DNA of 64,000 bases from Shouchella xiaoxiensis (GCF_016907895.1 NZ_JAFBCV010000001.1:310001-374000), one strand, 5' to 3'. Counted from the first letter of the stretch, positions 53,160 through 61,882 are shown. Numbers and translations are program-made. The notes: generated by a model not told the origin, from the sequence alone.

Positions 53160-54071
53160 ATGAAAACAGAAATGCAGGTCCCTGCCAATGTTCAAACGAG
53201 ACGAAACAAATCGATTAAATCAACGCTAACCTGGTATCTCTTTTTGTTACCGACGTTCCTTGGAATTGCTTGTTTTATTTTGTACCCGGTATTTGAATCG
53301 TTCCGTTTGAGTTTTTATAACTCAAACGGAACGATTGAAACTTGGGTCGGTCTCAGTAATTATGAACGAGTTCTCAGCCAGAACGCTTTTTGGAATGCGG
53401 TCTACAATACGTTTTATATTGCCTTTTTCCAATTGTTATTAGCAATACCAATTGGTTTTGTACTGGCAAGCATGATTAACCGAATTAACCGCTTTAAAAG
53501 CTTATTCAAAGTGCTGTTTTTCCTGCCGAACGTCACATCGATTGTCGCGGCGGCTATGATCTTTATGTTTGTGCTCCAGCCTGAAGTTGGCTTGATAAAT
53601 CATGTGCTCCAATCAATTGGCTTGCCTCCATCACCATGGTTATCAGACCCAGCAACGTCAAAATGGGGCGTCATTTTACTTACGATTTGGCACTGGATAG
53701 GCTTTGTCATTATCATCTGTCTAGCAAACTTGCAGGCAATATCGCCAGAATTATATGAAGCGTCTGAGATCGACGGAGCAACACCATTACAGCAGTGGCT
53801 TTTTATCACGATTCCAAATATGAAGGGTACATTTGCCTTTCTATTAATTATGGGCTGGATTTCTGGTTTGCAGCGGTTTCAAGAGATTTTTGTTCTTGGC
53901 GGAGCGGGAGGTAGCCCAAGCCGTTCACTGCAAACGATGGTTGCCCTTATTTATGAACGAGGCTTTGGCGGCTTTGAGTTTGGGATTGCATCGGCGATTA
54001 CGGTGCTGCTGTTCCTTATTATTTTGCTGTTTACGATGCTCAATTTAAAATTAACGCGGTTAAAACTATAG
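53160..54071 (+). CDS. Carbohydrate ABC transporter permease, MalF type
   Basis: A 303-residue permease. The first helix is WYLFLLPTFLGIACFILYPV. The EAA loop is EASEIDGATPLQQWLFITIP, with Ser in place of the second Ala. It begins 21 bases after the GH88 gene and ends 12 bases before the next permease. It would take up unsaturated uronide oligosaccharides (inference from the operon). Confidence 0.92.
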   Translation: MKTEMQVPANVQTRRNKSIKSTLTWYLFLLPTFLGIACFILYPVFESFRLSFYNSNGTIETWVGLSNYERVLSQNAFWNAVYNTFYIAFFQLLLAIPIGFVLASMINRINRFKSLFKVLFFLPNVTSIVAAAMIFMFVLQPEVGLINHVLQSIGLPPSPWLSDPATSKWGVILLTIWHWIGFVIIICLANLQAISPELYEASEIDGATPLQQWLFITIPNMKGTFAFLLIMGWISGLQRFQEIFVLGGAGGSPSRSLQTMVALIYERGFGGFEFGIASAITVLLFLIILLFTMLNLKLTRLKL

Positions 54072-54083
54072 GAGGTGGACTGG

Positions 54084-54917
54084 ATGAAAAAACAGCAAAA
54101 GCTTGCGCAGGTCGTTTTGTTTGTCGTTTTACTCTTTATTGCGATTATTGTCGTTGCGCCATTTGTGTGGATGGTCAGCATTAGCTTTGACCGTATGGCT
54201 AATATCCAAGTACCCTTTCCGCCGACGTTTATTCCTGATCTTTTTTCCGTATTTAATTATGAGCTTGTGTTTGAGAACGGACGAATTATTCGTGCATACC
54301 TTAACTCCGGATTCGTCACATTTTGTTCGGTTGCCCTGCAAGTATCAGCGGCACTTCTTGGCGGTTATGCCTTTTCGAAAGGGCGGTTTAAAGGAAAGAA
54401 GCTATTGTTTATCCTCGTTCTAGCAACAATGATGATTCCAATAGAAGCTCGCCTGATCCCGCTTTACTCGATGTTCAATGCGGCGGGGCTACTGAACACG
54501 TTTTGGCCGGTAATTTTACCATCAATCTTGTATGGCTTTGGTGTTTTTCTAGCAAAGCAGTTTTTTGATCAAATCCCTGATAGTTTACGAGAGGCGGCGC
54601 AAATCGATGGAGCGAGTGAATTCAGAACATTCTTTCAGGTGTACGCCCCCCTCGCTGGTCCCATTACAGCAACGCTAGTCATTTTATCGTTTATGGGCAA
54701 CTGGAATGAGTTTGTCTGGCCGCTTGTTGTTTTAAATGCTGAACGACTGCATACGATTCCGCTCTTTTTAGCGAGCTTTTCCTTAGAAAACGGAACATCG
54801 CTTGCTGGAATGACGATGGCGCTTGCCACAATGAGCGTATTGCCAATCATTATCGTGTTTGTCTTTTTGCAGCGTTACATCATTCAAAGCATTGCTTTAA
54901 GCGGATTAAAAGAATAG
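54084..54917 (+). CDS. Carbohydrate ABC transporter permease, MalG type
   Basis: A 277-residue permease. AGGAGGTGG lies six bases before the ATG at 54084; a GTG at 54075 falls inside that site. Helix one is VVLFVVLLFIAIIVVAPFVW, the EAA loop is EAAQIDGASEFRTFFQVYAP and the C-terminus is SIALSGLKE. Partner of the preceding permease. Confidence 0.92.
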   Translation: MKKQQKLAQVVLFVVLLFIAIIVVAPFVWMVSISFDRMANIQVPFPPTFIPDLFSVFNYELVFENGRIIRAYLNSGFVTFCSVALQVSAALLGGYAFSKGRFKGKKLLFILVLATMMIPIEARLIPLYSMFNAAGLLNTFWPVILPSILYGFGVFLAKQFFDQIPDSLREAAQIDGASEFRTFFQVYAPLAGPITATLVILSFMGNWNEFVWPLVVLNAERLHTIPLFLASFSLENGTSLAGMTMALATMSVLPIIIVFVFLQRYIIQSIALSGLKE

Positions 54918-54933
54918 GAGGGAGGACCGTCCG

Positions 54934-56265
54934 ATGAAAAAAATCCGTAGACCTGCTTTTTTAGCTGCTGTAAGTTCACTCATACTGGTGTCTGGTTGTC
55001 TGCCTGAAGAAGAAACAGATGCTGAATTAACGGAAGAGAGCGATCTGACGATTGCGTTGATTGGCGAGTTTAAAAACCAAGATACAACCGACCCGATTAC
55101 CGCCGAGAAATCAACTGGTTTACATGCTGCTAAAGCAGAGTTCGAGCGGTTGCATCCCGGCGTGACGATTAATTTTGTCATTATGCCATGGAGCAATTAT
55201 GTTCCTAATACGCAAGCGATGATTGCCGGAAGTCAAGCGGATGTCTACCAAATGCCGGGGGTTAATGACTTTGCCGCCCAAGGGCTGCTCGAACCACTGC
55301 AGCCGTTTATTGAAGAAGATGACTTTGATCTAAGCGTCTATCACGACAATCTTGTGGAAGGCTGGATGACGTTCGGACCAGATGACGAGGAACTAGAGAT
55401 CTACTCCTTGCCGGTACTCGGAGATGGGCGTTTTATTCAATACGACAATGAACTGTTTGAACAGTGGGGCGTTGAACCCCTATCTGACTATCCAACCGTT
55501 GAAGAGGTGCTGGAAAAAGCTAAGCAAATGACGGGCGAAAACCCGGTTACTGGCGAACAAAACTACGGCATTTACTTCACGGGAACGCATGATACTGCGC
55601 TGACCCTGTCCAACTTTATGGAGGGGTTTGGCGGCGAATGGGGCAGCGGGCAACGCTGGGAAGAGATTGAACTGAACTTTAATTCAACTGAAATGAACCA
55701 GGCGCTTGAAGCGATGATTGAGCTGTCCGAATACATGCCAAAAAGCTTTATAAATGGTCAAGGAAACGAACGCTGGTTAACTCCAAGTAACAACATCGCC
55801 ATCGGCGTTAACCAAGGAAACGGCAATATGAAAACCGTCTATGCCCAAGGACTTGAAGACCGCTTCCCCGTTGTGCAAAGCTTTAAAAACAATGACGGCG
55901 TCGGCAGCATGTTTTCCGGCAGCCCGTTAGCAATCGGAGAAACAAGTCAAAACAAAGAGCTCGCTTGGGAGTTTATTAAGTTCAGCTCCAGCGAATACTT
56001 TCAGCGTTTTCTGTGGGAAGAGTGGGGCAGTACCCCTGTCATAAAAGAAGCGACCGAATGGGACAGCATTCAAGAGATGGAGCTAATGATTCCCGTGCTT
56101 GAAGCAATGACAAATGCCGTCACGCCGCGCTATCCGTGGGCATCTTCGCAGCCACGCTACATCCTTCAAGCGAAGGCGGAAGGAGCCCTAACCGGAACGA
56201 TGACCGTTGAGCAAGCACTACGAGAAGCGCAAGAGGAGAGTACGGAGTGGATTGAGTCGAGGTAG
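54934..56265 (+). CDS. ABC transporter substrate-binding lipoprotein for uronide oligosaccharides
   Basis: A 443-residue binding protein with lipobox LVSGC (Cys22) and an acidic linker. The mature part begins DLTIALIGEFKNQDTTDPI; later GSMFSGSPLAIGETSQNKELAWEFIKF is a family motif. GGAGGGAGGACCG precedes the ATG. It is last in the operon, unlike the other ABC systems here where the binding protein comes first. Confidence 0.9.
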   Translation: MKKIRRPAFLAAVSSLILVSGCLPEEETDAELTEESDLTIALIGEFKNQDTTDPITAEKSTGLHAAKAEFERLHPGVTINFVIMPWSNYVPNTQAMIAGSQADVYQMPGVNDFAAQGLLEPLQPFIEEDDFDLSVYHDNLVEGWMTFGPDDEELEIYSLPVLGDGRFIQYDNELFEQWGVEPLSDYPTVEEVLEKAKQMTGENPVTGEQNYGIYFTGTHDTALTLSNFMEGFGGEWGSGQRWEEIELNFNSTEMNQALEAMIELSEYMPKSFINGQGNERWLTPSNNIAIGVNQGNGNMKTVYAQGLEDRFPVVQSFKNNDGVGSMFSGSPLAIGETSQNKELAWEFIKFSSSEYFQRFLWEEWGSTPVIKEATEWDSIQEMELMIPVLEAMTNAVTPRYPWASSQPRYILQAKAEGALTGTMTVEQALREAQEESTEWIESR

Positions 56266-56325
56266 GAGAAGGGTAGACCGCCGCGGTTTTAAATTCTTAA
56301 TTGATCTCTTCTCTCTATGATAAAC

Positions 56326-56520
56326 CTACTCATCACTCTTTTCCCTTTTAGAACTCGCTTTAGATACTAAGAAAAAAAGCGAAGCAAACAGGAGTAACTG
56401 TGACACTTTATATACGATGGATAAGACCTCATTCGCGTGAGCAAACCCTGTAAAGATATGAACCAAAGCCATGATTAAACCGATCGCTAAAAGGATTACC
56501 GCCAGCAAGTACATCGTCAT
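56326..56520 (-). CDS. Small two-helix membrane protein
   Basis: A 64-residue protein with two hydrophobic segments (YLLAVILLAIGLIMALVHIF and SQLLLFASLFFLVSKA) and a charged tail KREKSDE. The ribosome site (AGGATGG) is modest. It is monocistronic and convergent with the ABC operon. No family recognised. Confidence 0.5.
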   Translation of the reverse strand: MTMYLLAVILLAIGLIMALVHIFTGFAHANEVLSIVYKVSQLLLFASLFFLVSKASSKREKSDE

Positions 56521-56726
56521 CCATCCTGTCTCAACATTTGTTTTATTATACCATTTGGAGCTTTTTCACAATATAGAAAGAAAATAAACTTGCGGTAATG
56601 CCCCTGGTTTCGGTAAAATCGAATTCGGGGTCTTTTTTTGTCTCCGGAAGAAGCTTGAAAAGCAGAGTAGTAGTTATTGCTATCTATTAATAGAAGCACT
56701 AAATGAAAAAAGGTAGGAATGTAGCA

Positions 56727-57698
56727 ATGAGTGAAAATTTCTGGCGTGATTTGCCACGACCATTTTTTATATTAGCACCAATGGAAGACGTAACCGACGT
56801 TGTGTTCCGACATGTCGTTAGCTCGGCTGCGAGCCCTGACGTGTTTTTCACGGAGTTCACAAACTCGGAAAGCTACTGTCATCCTGATGGGAAGCAGAGC
56901 GTTCGCGGACGCTTAACGTTTACCGAGGATGAGCAGCCGATTGTTGCCCATATATGGGGGGATAAGCCCGACCTATACAGACAGATGAGTATCGGCATGG
57001 CAGAAGAAGGTTTTAAAGGGATTGACTTGAATATGGGATGCCCGGTGCAAAACGTCGCGGGTAATGGAAAAGGCAGTGGCTTGATTCGCCGTCCGGAAGT
57101 TGCAGCTGAACTGATTCAGGCGGCAAAAGCGGGTGGCCTACCGGTTAGCGTTAAGACTAGGCTTGGCTATACGTACGTAGAAGAGTGGCGCGATTGGTTA
57201 ACGCATATTTTAAAGCAGGATATTGCCAACCTATCGATTCACTTACGGACGAAAAAAGAGATGAGCAAGGTTGACGCTCATTGGGAATTGATTCCAGAAA
57301 TTAAGAAGCTCCGTGACGAGATTGCCCCTGAGACGCTTTTAACGATTAATGGCGATATTCCCAACCGTCAAGTCGGTCTCGAGCTTGTGGAGAAGTACGG
57401 TGTGGACGGCGTGATGATTGGCCGCGGCATCTTTACGAATCCATTTGCGTTTGAAAAAGAAGCAAGAGAGCATAGCAGCGAAGAGTTGCTAAATCTGTTG
57501 CGTCTACAGCTTGACCTTCACGACAAATACCACCAGATTGAATCGCGCGCCTTTAAGCCGCTGCATCGCTTCTTTAAAATTTATGTTCGGGATTTCCGTG
57601 GTGCCAGTGATTTACGCAACCAGTTGATGAATGCCAAATCAACAGACGAAGTTCGCGCGCTGCTTGATGCTTTTCAAGTTGAGGAGCAAACCGTCTAA
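56727..57698 (+). CDS. dus: tRNA-dihydrouridine synthase
   Basis: A 323-residue FMN-dependent enzyme that reduces uridines in t[23 protein letters not shown] marks the flavin barrel, the catalytic Cys lies in [21 protein letters not shown], and [13 protein letters not shown] is the phosphate-binding segment. The start at 56727 matches the usual N-terminus ([13 protein letters not shown]); a further ATG at 56703 adds eight residues. Longest-known Bacillus paralogs DusB/DusC are similar in size. Monocistronic with its own terminator. Confidence 0.93.
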   Translation: MSENFWRDLPRPFFILAPMEDVTDVVFRHVVSSAASPDVFFTEFTNSESYCHPDGKQSVRGRLTFTEDEQPIVAHIWGDKPDLYRQMSIGMAEEGFKGIDLNMGCPVQNVAGNGKGSGLIRRPEVAAELIQAAKAGGLPVSVKTRLGYTYVEEWRDWLTHILKQDIANLSIHLRTKKEMSKVDAHWELIPEIKKLRDEIAPETLLTINGDIPNRQVGLELVEKYGVDGVMIGRGIFTNPFAFEKEAREHSSEELLNLLRLQLDLHDKYHQIESRAFKPLHRFFKIYVRDFRGASDLRNQLMNAKSTDEVRALLDAFQVEEQTV

Positions 57699-57705
57699 AA
57701 ATTGT

Positions 57706-57736
57706 AAAACAGCTTCCAGTTGGAAGCTGTTTTTTT
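57706..57736 (+). terminator. Terminator after dus
   Basis: AACAGCTTCC and GGAAGCTGTT form a perfect ten-pair stem around AGTT, followed by TTTTT. Confidence 0.92.
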
Positions 57737-57823
57737 CAGCGTATATGGTATACTAAACACAACATAATTGTGCGGGTACGTATATCTATACCTAGGTCTA
57801 TTCGTAAATAAGGGGGCGATGAA

Positions 57824-58196
57824 GTGGACAAAGAGTTAAGGGACATCTTGATGGGCATCAGCGATGATATTAAGAGTTTGCGTAGCGAGTTTAAAGCGGG
57901 TATCGCGGAGTTGAAAGGTGAGATTAGAGAGTTAAAGCGGATATTGCGGAGTTGAAAGAAGATGTTGCAGAATTGAAGCTCGAGGTTAGCATGTTAAAAC
58001 GTGAAATAATTAGTATCAACAATCGACTGGACAAGCTTGAGCAACGATTTGGTGTTCACGAACAGGAACTCAAAGCTATCCGACAAGAGATTGCCGGGGT
58101 TGAAAAAATCAAAAGTGGTCAAGTTGTCATCAATTTGAGGCTTGGAAAGTGGAGATTGAACAGCGACTTGATAAGCTTGAGGCGCAAAATAGCTAA
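57824..58196 (+). pseudogene. Frameshifted coiled-coil gene
   Basis: A GTG at 57824 after AAGGGGGCGATGAA opens VDKELRDILMGISDDIKS and continues in heptads to a TGA at about 57953. Near 57933 the unit GAGTTTAAAGCGG recurs as GAGTTAAAGCGG, one T short, and the coiled coil continues in another frame (ELKEDVAELKLEVSMLKREI) from 57952. A second shift near 58120 restores a charged tail (QFEAWKVEIEQRLDKLEAQ) ending TAA at 58194-58196. Two disruptions indicate decay or sequencing error. Confidence 0.7.
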
Positions 58197-58204
58197 TGAT
58201 TTGT

Positions 58205-58236
58205 AAAAAAGCAGAGTTGCTACAACCTGCTTTTTT
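58205..58236 (+). terminator. Terminator after the coiled-coil gene
   Basis: AAAAAAGCAG and CTGCTTTTTT form a ten-pair stem around AGTTGCTACAAC, with the T-run as part of the right arm. Confidence 0.8.
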
Positions 58237-58335
58237 ACACTGTTTTACTCCAAGCTAGAAGTCGTGCCGGTTTCATACATATGGAATGTAATGATTAAGG
58301 GTGTGGGAATGTCTAAATAGAAAGAGGACAGGTCA

Positions 58336-59256
58336 ATGGAGAAACGATTTGCTTATCTGATGATTGTGATTGCCGCCGTGCTCTGGGGAATCATCGGCGT
58401 TTTCGTTACTTACTTATATGAGGTTGGGTTTACGCCCGTTCAGGTCGTTACGTTGCGCGCGGGATCAGCATTGCTTTTTTTATTTGTGTATTTGACGTTG
58501 ATTAAAACCAATCGGTCATTTCTGAAAATTAATTGGCGAGACAGCTACTTATTTGTCGGGACAGGCATCGTTAGCTTCGTCTTTTTTAATTTATGTTTGT
58601 TTTATGCGATGCAGCAAACGTCTATATCAATCGCGACAATTCTGCTCTACACGGCGCCAGCGTTTGTGACGGTCTTTTCACGAATTTTATTTAAAGAAGC
58701 GTTAACGCAGAGAAAAGCGATAGCCCTGTTTATGACGCTGCTCGGCTGTGCATTTGTCGTTGGTGTCTTACCTAGTCTGGACGGGTCAGTCTCACTCTTA
58801 GGCATCATTCTTGGACTGGGATCAGGCTTGTTTTATGCGGTGTACAGCATTTTTGGCAAGTTTGCCTTGGCAAAGTACAAGCCATTTACGGTTACGTTTT
58901 ACACATTTGTGTTCGCGACCCTTGCGATCACCCCGTTCAGTGGTATTTGGACGATGGCTGAGCATTTTGTTGAGTGGCGCATATTGCTTCTCGTGATTGG
59001 GCTTGGCTTTTTCTCAACGATGCTGGCCTTTATCTTTTATACGACAGGGTTACAGTATGTCGAGTCGAGCCGGGCATCCATTATCGCGACGGTCGAGCCG
59101 GTTGTGGCGGCGATCATGGGGTTTTTATTGTTTTCCGATCAGCTTGGCATCTGGCAGTATCTTGGAATGGTCTTCGTGCTGTTGGCCGTCGTTATCGTGC
59201 AGGAATCAAGGAAGAAGCGCTCATTTGGTTCGGAAAAGGAGCAACGAATAAGCTAA
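58336..59256 (+). CDS. EamA/DMT family transporter
   Basis: A 306-residue membrane protein of the drug/metabolite transporter superfamily, with ten predicted helices in two EamA halves. VLWGIIGVFVTYLYEVGFTP starts the first half and GSGLFYAVYSIFGKFAL the second. YVESSRASIIATVEPVVAAIMG is a characteristic final motif. Members export amino acids or other metabolites; the substrate is unknown. Monocistronic. Confidence 0.9.
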   Translation: MEKRFAYLMIVIAAVLWGIIGVFVTYLYEVGFTPVQVVTLRAGSALLFLFVYLTLIKTNRSFLKINWRDSYLFVGTGIVSFVFFNLCLFYAMQQTSISIATILLYTAPAFVTVFSRILFKEALTQRKAIALFMTLLGCAFVVGVLPSLDGSVSLLGIILGLGSGLFYAVYSIFGKFALAKYKPFTVTFYTFVFATLAITPFSGIWTMAEHFVEWRILLLVIGLGFFSTMLAFIFYTTGLQYVESSRASIIATVEPVVAAIMGFLLFSDQLGIWQYLGMVFVLLAVVIVQESRKKRSFGSEKEQRIS

Positions 59257-59289
59257 AAAGAGCGAGCTCGACAGCGGCTCGCTCTTTTT
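59255..59289. terminator. Bidirectional terminator between the EamA and YtkA-like genes
   Basis: AAAAAGAGCGAGC and GCTCGCTCTTTTT pair perfectly (13 pairs) around TCGACAGCG, with T-rich flanks in both directions. It starts at the EamA stop codon. Confidence 0.9.
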
Positions 59290-59301
59290 TTATGCGTTTT
59301 G

Positions 59302-59760
59302 TTAATGATGGGAGTGATCGTTTGCATAGGGCTGCTGGTTGCCGTTAATTAACTGATCGGCTTCTTCAGGCGTGAGTTTGCCGACAGCAAATCGTTTTGT
59401 TGGCATTGCGTATAAATCACCGACTTGAGTGAGCGCTTTGGCAAAATAAAGGCCTTCTTCGGTGAAATCGACCTCGGTAGCATACATGCCGTTTCCTTCA
59501 TTTGTCGTCCCCAGCCATTCATGCTGCTCGTGGGTTGAAGACCAGACTTCAAACCGAACAAGTTCAGCGTCAATAATGTCCTCCCCGTCTTGGGAAACAT
59601 GGGCGTAAATCGTCTGGATTCCACCATCGGTTACTGTGTCTGGCAAATAGACGCGGACTTCAATTGGCTTAAAATCCGAGTACGCCTCGGGGGTGCTGCT
59701 CGTGAAGGAACAAGCAGAAGTAAAGAGTGTAAAAAATAAGATGGTGGCTAGTAACCGCAT
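59302..59760 (-). CDS. YtkA/FixH-like lipoprotein
   Basis: A 152-residue exported lipoprotein (TSAC, Cys17). The immunoglobulin-like domain VRVYLPDTVTDGGIQTIYAHV and GNGMYATEVDFTEEGLYFAKA match the YtkA-like family. The C-terminus ends NDHSHH, a possible metal-binding tail. It follows the PepSY membrane protein by 11 bases and is cotranscribed. Copper or other metal handling at the membrane is possible (inference). Confidence 0.8.
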   Translation of the reverse strand: MRLLATILFFTLFTSACSFTSSTPEAYSDFKPIEVRVYLPDTVTDGGIQTIYAHVSQDGEDIIDAELVRFEVWSSTHEQHEWLGTTNEGNGMYATEVDFTEEGLYFAKALTQVGDLYAMPTKRFAVGKLTPEEADQLINGNQQPYANDHSHH

Positions 59761-59771
59761 GAACCTTCCTC

Positions 59772-61130
59772 CTATGCGCGAAAAAAAGCTTTAAAGCGCT
59801 TATTTTTACGAACAACCAACCAATCAAGCAAAAACACGACAATAAGAGAAAGCGCCACAAGTGGAAAGAGAAGCGCAAACCCAGCAAGCAGTACAATTAG
59901 AACACGGCTCTTGCGAACAGATAATGCTTTTGGCGCTCCTATATGACTGTTTGGTTTGCGGCGAAGCCAGAGAATAAACCCAGAAACGATAATGCAAATT
60001 AGTCCAAGACAGATTAGAAGGCCTAGCAATTGATTGAGTAGCCCAAATTCAAGCCCTTTATGAATCGTTATACCCGTTGCCATCCATTTTCCGAGCGTTC
60101 CATAATCATCGTAACGGTAATCAGCGAGTACAGCTCCGGTATATTGATCAATATACATGGTGGCTTCATCTTTCGCTTGCTCAGGAAAGGCGGAGAGCGT
60201 AAACGAACCTGATGCACTAGTTGGAAAATAAACGGTGTAGCTTGGATGAAGTTCGCGGTGAAGTCCGGTTGTGACAACGTCATCAATCGAAATCTGCTCG
60301 TAGCCCTGAGCATCCATTGAAAGGGGAACAGGCAGTTTCTGCGCCGCCCACGATGATTCCGCAACGTCTTCGGTCAGTGAGCCCGGCGCATCGCCAATCC
60401 AAATCGACGGCGGATACCCATGGCCGGTGCTTGTCGCCAGATGCTGAACGCCATTGCCCCAAAACCCAGTCCAGAGCATGCCCGTTAGTACAAAAAAAGC
60501 AATCCCAAGTGAGAGCCATGCTGCAGGGACGGCATGGAGATCGCGCACAAGCACTTTTTTTCCTTTACGAAAACGCGGCAGCCAGACACCATGCAGCTTT
60601 GGTTTCGGGCGTCTCGGCCACCATAAATAGAGCCCACTCGCAAGTAGAATAATCGTCCAGGAAGCGGCAAGTTCAACAACCCGATCTCCAAATGTGCCAA
60701 GCATCAGCTCACTGTGAAGCTCGATTAACCGTTCCATTACGCGGTCTTGATCGAGCAAAACACCTAAGCCCTCACCGCTATAGGGGTTCATAAAAATCGT
60801 GCCGGTGCTGCCGTCAACAAAGGTTGCGCCAAGTTCAACCGATTTTGTCGGCTCCTCGCTAGGAGAGTAAGAGCGAATGGTCTCGACCTCTTCGTATGTA
60901 AGCAACGCGCTCCCAATTAACTCGCTCGGCGCAAGCGTAATGCCGCTAGCATCAGGTGTAACGTCGCGATACTCGCTGTACATGGACGCCTCGATATTTC
61001 CTTTAAACAAATAAAGCCCACCGGTTATAGCTAATAGTAGCAAGATCGGGGCAATCAAAAGTCCAGCATAAAAATGCCAGCGCCAAACCATCTGATAGCG
61101 CAGTAATGAACGAGGCTTGTTCGTTGTCAA
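59772..61130 (-). CDS. PepSY-associated transmembrane protein
   Basis: A 452-residue protein. The first helix region is YQMVWRWHFYAGLLIAPILLLLAITGGLYLF, the classical PepSY_TM opening, and a PepSY-type periplasmic part and three further helices follow (WTIILLASGLYLWW, AWLSLGIAFFVLTGMLW, LLICLGLICIIVSGFILWL). TTG at 61130 after GAGGAGTGG is my start; the frame is open back to 61334 without support. Such proteins occur with iron or copper uptake and reductase functions. Confidence 0.82.
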   Translation of the reverse strand: MTTNKPRSLLRYQMVWRWHFYAGLLIAPILLLLAITGGLYLFKGNIEASMYSEYRDVTPDASGITLAPSELIGSALLTYEEVETIRSYSPSEEPTKSVELGATFVDGSTGTIFMNPYSGEGLGVLLDQDRVMERLIELHSELMLGTFGDRVVELAASWTIILLASGLYLWWPRRPKPKLHGVWLPRFRKGKKVLVRDLHAVPAAWLSLGIAFFVLTGMLWTGFWGNGVQHLATSTGHGYPPSIWIGDAPGSLTEDVAESSWAAQKLPVPLSMDAQGYEQISIDDVVTTGLHRELHPSYTVYFPTSASGSFTLSAFPEQAKDEATMYIDQYTGAVLADYRYDDYGTLGKWMATGITIHKGLEFGLLNQLLGLLICLGLICIIVSGFILWLRRKPNSHIGAPKALSVRKSRVLIVLLAGFALLFPLVALSLIVVFLLDWLVVRKNKRFKAFFRA

Positions 61131-61281
61131 AGGCCACTCCTCATTTCGCTTAGAATACGTGCATCTATTGATCTCACTATATACTAAACGAGTGAGGTAG
61201 ATGTGAAGTGATTCGGTTTTTTGAGTTGGGAAAATTTCGCTGAAAATGAGGGACAGAGGTCGTAGGAGGTTTATTAGTGAA

Positions 61282-61485
61282 TTATCGCTTCTTTTTTCTC
61301 CATTTAATAAAAGCGGGTATAATAATGAATCCAATTGTTAAACCAGTAGCCATGGCGAGATGATTACCCCATTTGTCGGAGAAAGGGTAGTCTCCACCAG
61401 CTATCAAGAAACGTAAGAAGTAGGTAAAGAAAAAACAAAAAGTAAAGACGAGTAGTCCATCCAACCACCGATTTTTAACAAGCAT
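61282..61485 (-). CDS. Small membrane protein
   Basis: A 67-residue protein with two helices (GLLVFTFCFFFTYFLRFLI and LAMATGLTIGFIIIPAFI) and a basic end KWRKKKR. GGGAGGTTACTTT precedes the ATG at 61485. It resembles its upstream neighbour in layout (W-x-x-H before helix two, basic tail), so the pair may be diverged duplicates. Confidence 0.65.
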   Translation of the reverse strand: MLVKNRWLDGLLVFTFCFFFTYFLRFLIAGGDYPFSDKWGNHLAMATGLTIGFIIIPAFIKWRKKKR

Positions 61486-61508
61486 AAAGTAACCTCCCAA
61501 ACTAGTGA

Positions 61509-61700
61509 TCATTTCTTTTTTCGTTCATTCGGAATGGTGATAAAGGTAAACATCAAAGCAACAATAATTGAAAAAACGAGATGAACAGGCCAGATGGCTT
61601 TAGCGTTCAAATCATCTTGCAGGATCATGCGTGTAAGTAAACCAAAGACAAAGGTTGCTAGAAAAAAAGCCAAGAACAGAAACCAATCTTTGCGATTCAT
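61509..61700 (-). CDS. Small membrane protein
   Basis: A 63-residue protein starting MNRKDWFLFLAFFLATFVFG, with a second helix (HLVFSIIVALMFTFITI) and the end NERKKK. TAGGGGTC precedes the ATG at 61700; the longer frame to 61760 overlaps a smaller ORF. Lies 23 bases before the next small membrane gene. Confidence 0.65.
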   Translation of the reverse strand: MNRKDWFLFLAFFLATFVFGLLTRMILQDDLNAKAIWPVHLVFSIIVALMFTFITIPNERKKK

Positions 61701-61708
61701 AAAGACCC

Positions 61709-61765
61709 CTACAATAAAAACGTGCCGATTAGCGTACCGATTAAACTGCCTAAAAACCATAACAT
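61709..61765 (-). CDS. Possible 18-residue hydrophobic peptide
   Basis: The frame MLWFLGSLIGTLIGTFLL is wholly hydrophobic. Its ATG overlaps the stop of the 15-codon ORF (TGATG), and AGGAAAACGGTG precedes it. The upstream sequence in the same frame (TAFRDRKTV) reads like a natural N-terminus, so the two ORFs could be one gene broken by a frameshift. Confidence 0.35.
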   Translation of the reverse strand: MLWFLGSLIGTLIGTFLL

Positions 61766-61812
61766 CACCGTTTTCCTATCACGAAAAGCGGTTTTTTGCC
61801 TTGCTTGCTCAT
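61765..61812 (-). CDS. Possible 15-residue leader ORF with sequestered ribosome site
   Basis: MSKQGKKPLFVIGKR begins at an ATG preceded by TTGGAGG at seven bases, and its stop overlaps the next ATG (TGATG). Its Shine-Dalgarno lies in the 3' arm of the hairpin at 61820-61858. Confidence 0.35.
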   Translation of the reverse strand: MSKQGKKPLFVIGKR

Positions 61813-61819
61813 AGCGAAA

Positions 61820-61858
61820 CCTCCAAGATATGGGATCTAAATCCATAACCTTTGGAGG
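61820..61858 (-). promoter_or_regulatory. Hairpin sequestering a Shine-Dalgarno
   Basis: CCTCCAA (61820-61826) pairs with TTGGAGG (61852-61858), and TATG/CATA and GAT/ATC extend the stem. Read on the minus strand, the 3' arm contains the GGAGG of the following small ORFs. It may instead be a weak terminator of the upstream lipoprotein gene, though no T-run follows. Confidence 0.45.
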
Positions 61859-61882
61859 CCCAATTCAAACGTCTATCTTGAA

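Noticed and set aside
56597-56640. CCCC/GGGG stem followed by seven T upstream of dus, considered as terminator or leader
   Set aside because: The stem is interrupted and short; too weak to call without folding.
56517-56699. A 60-codon minus-strand frame before dus
   Set aside because: No hydrophobic pattern, ribosome site or family resemblance; it covers a promoter-like region.
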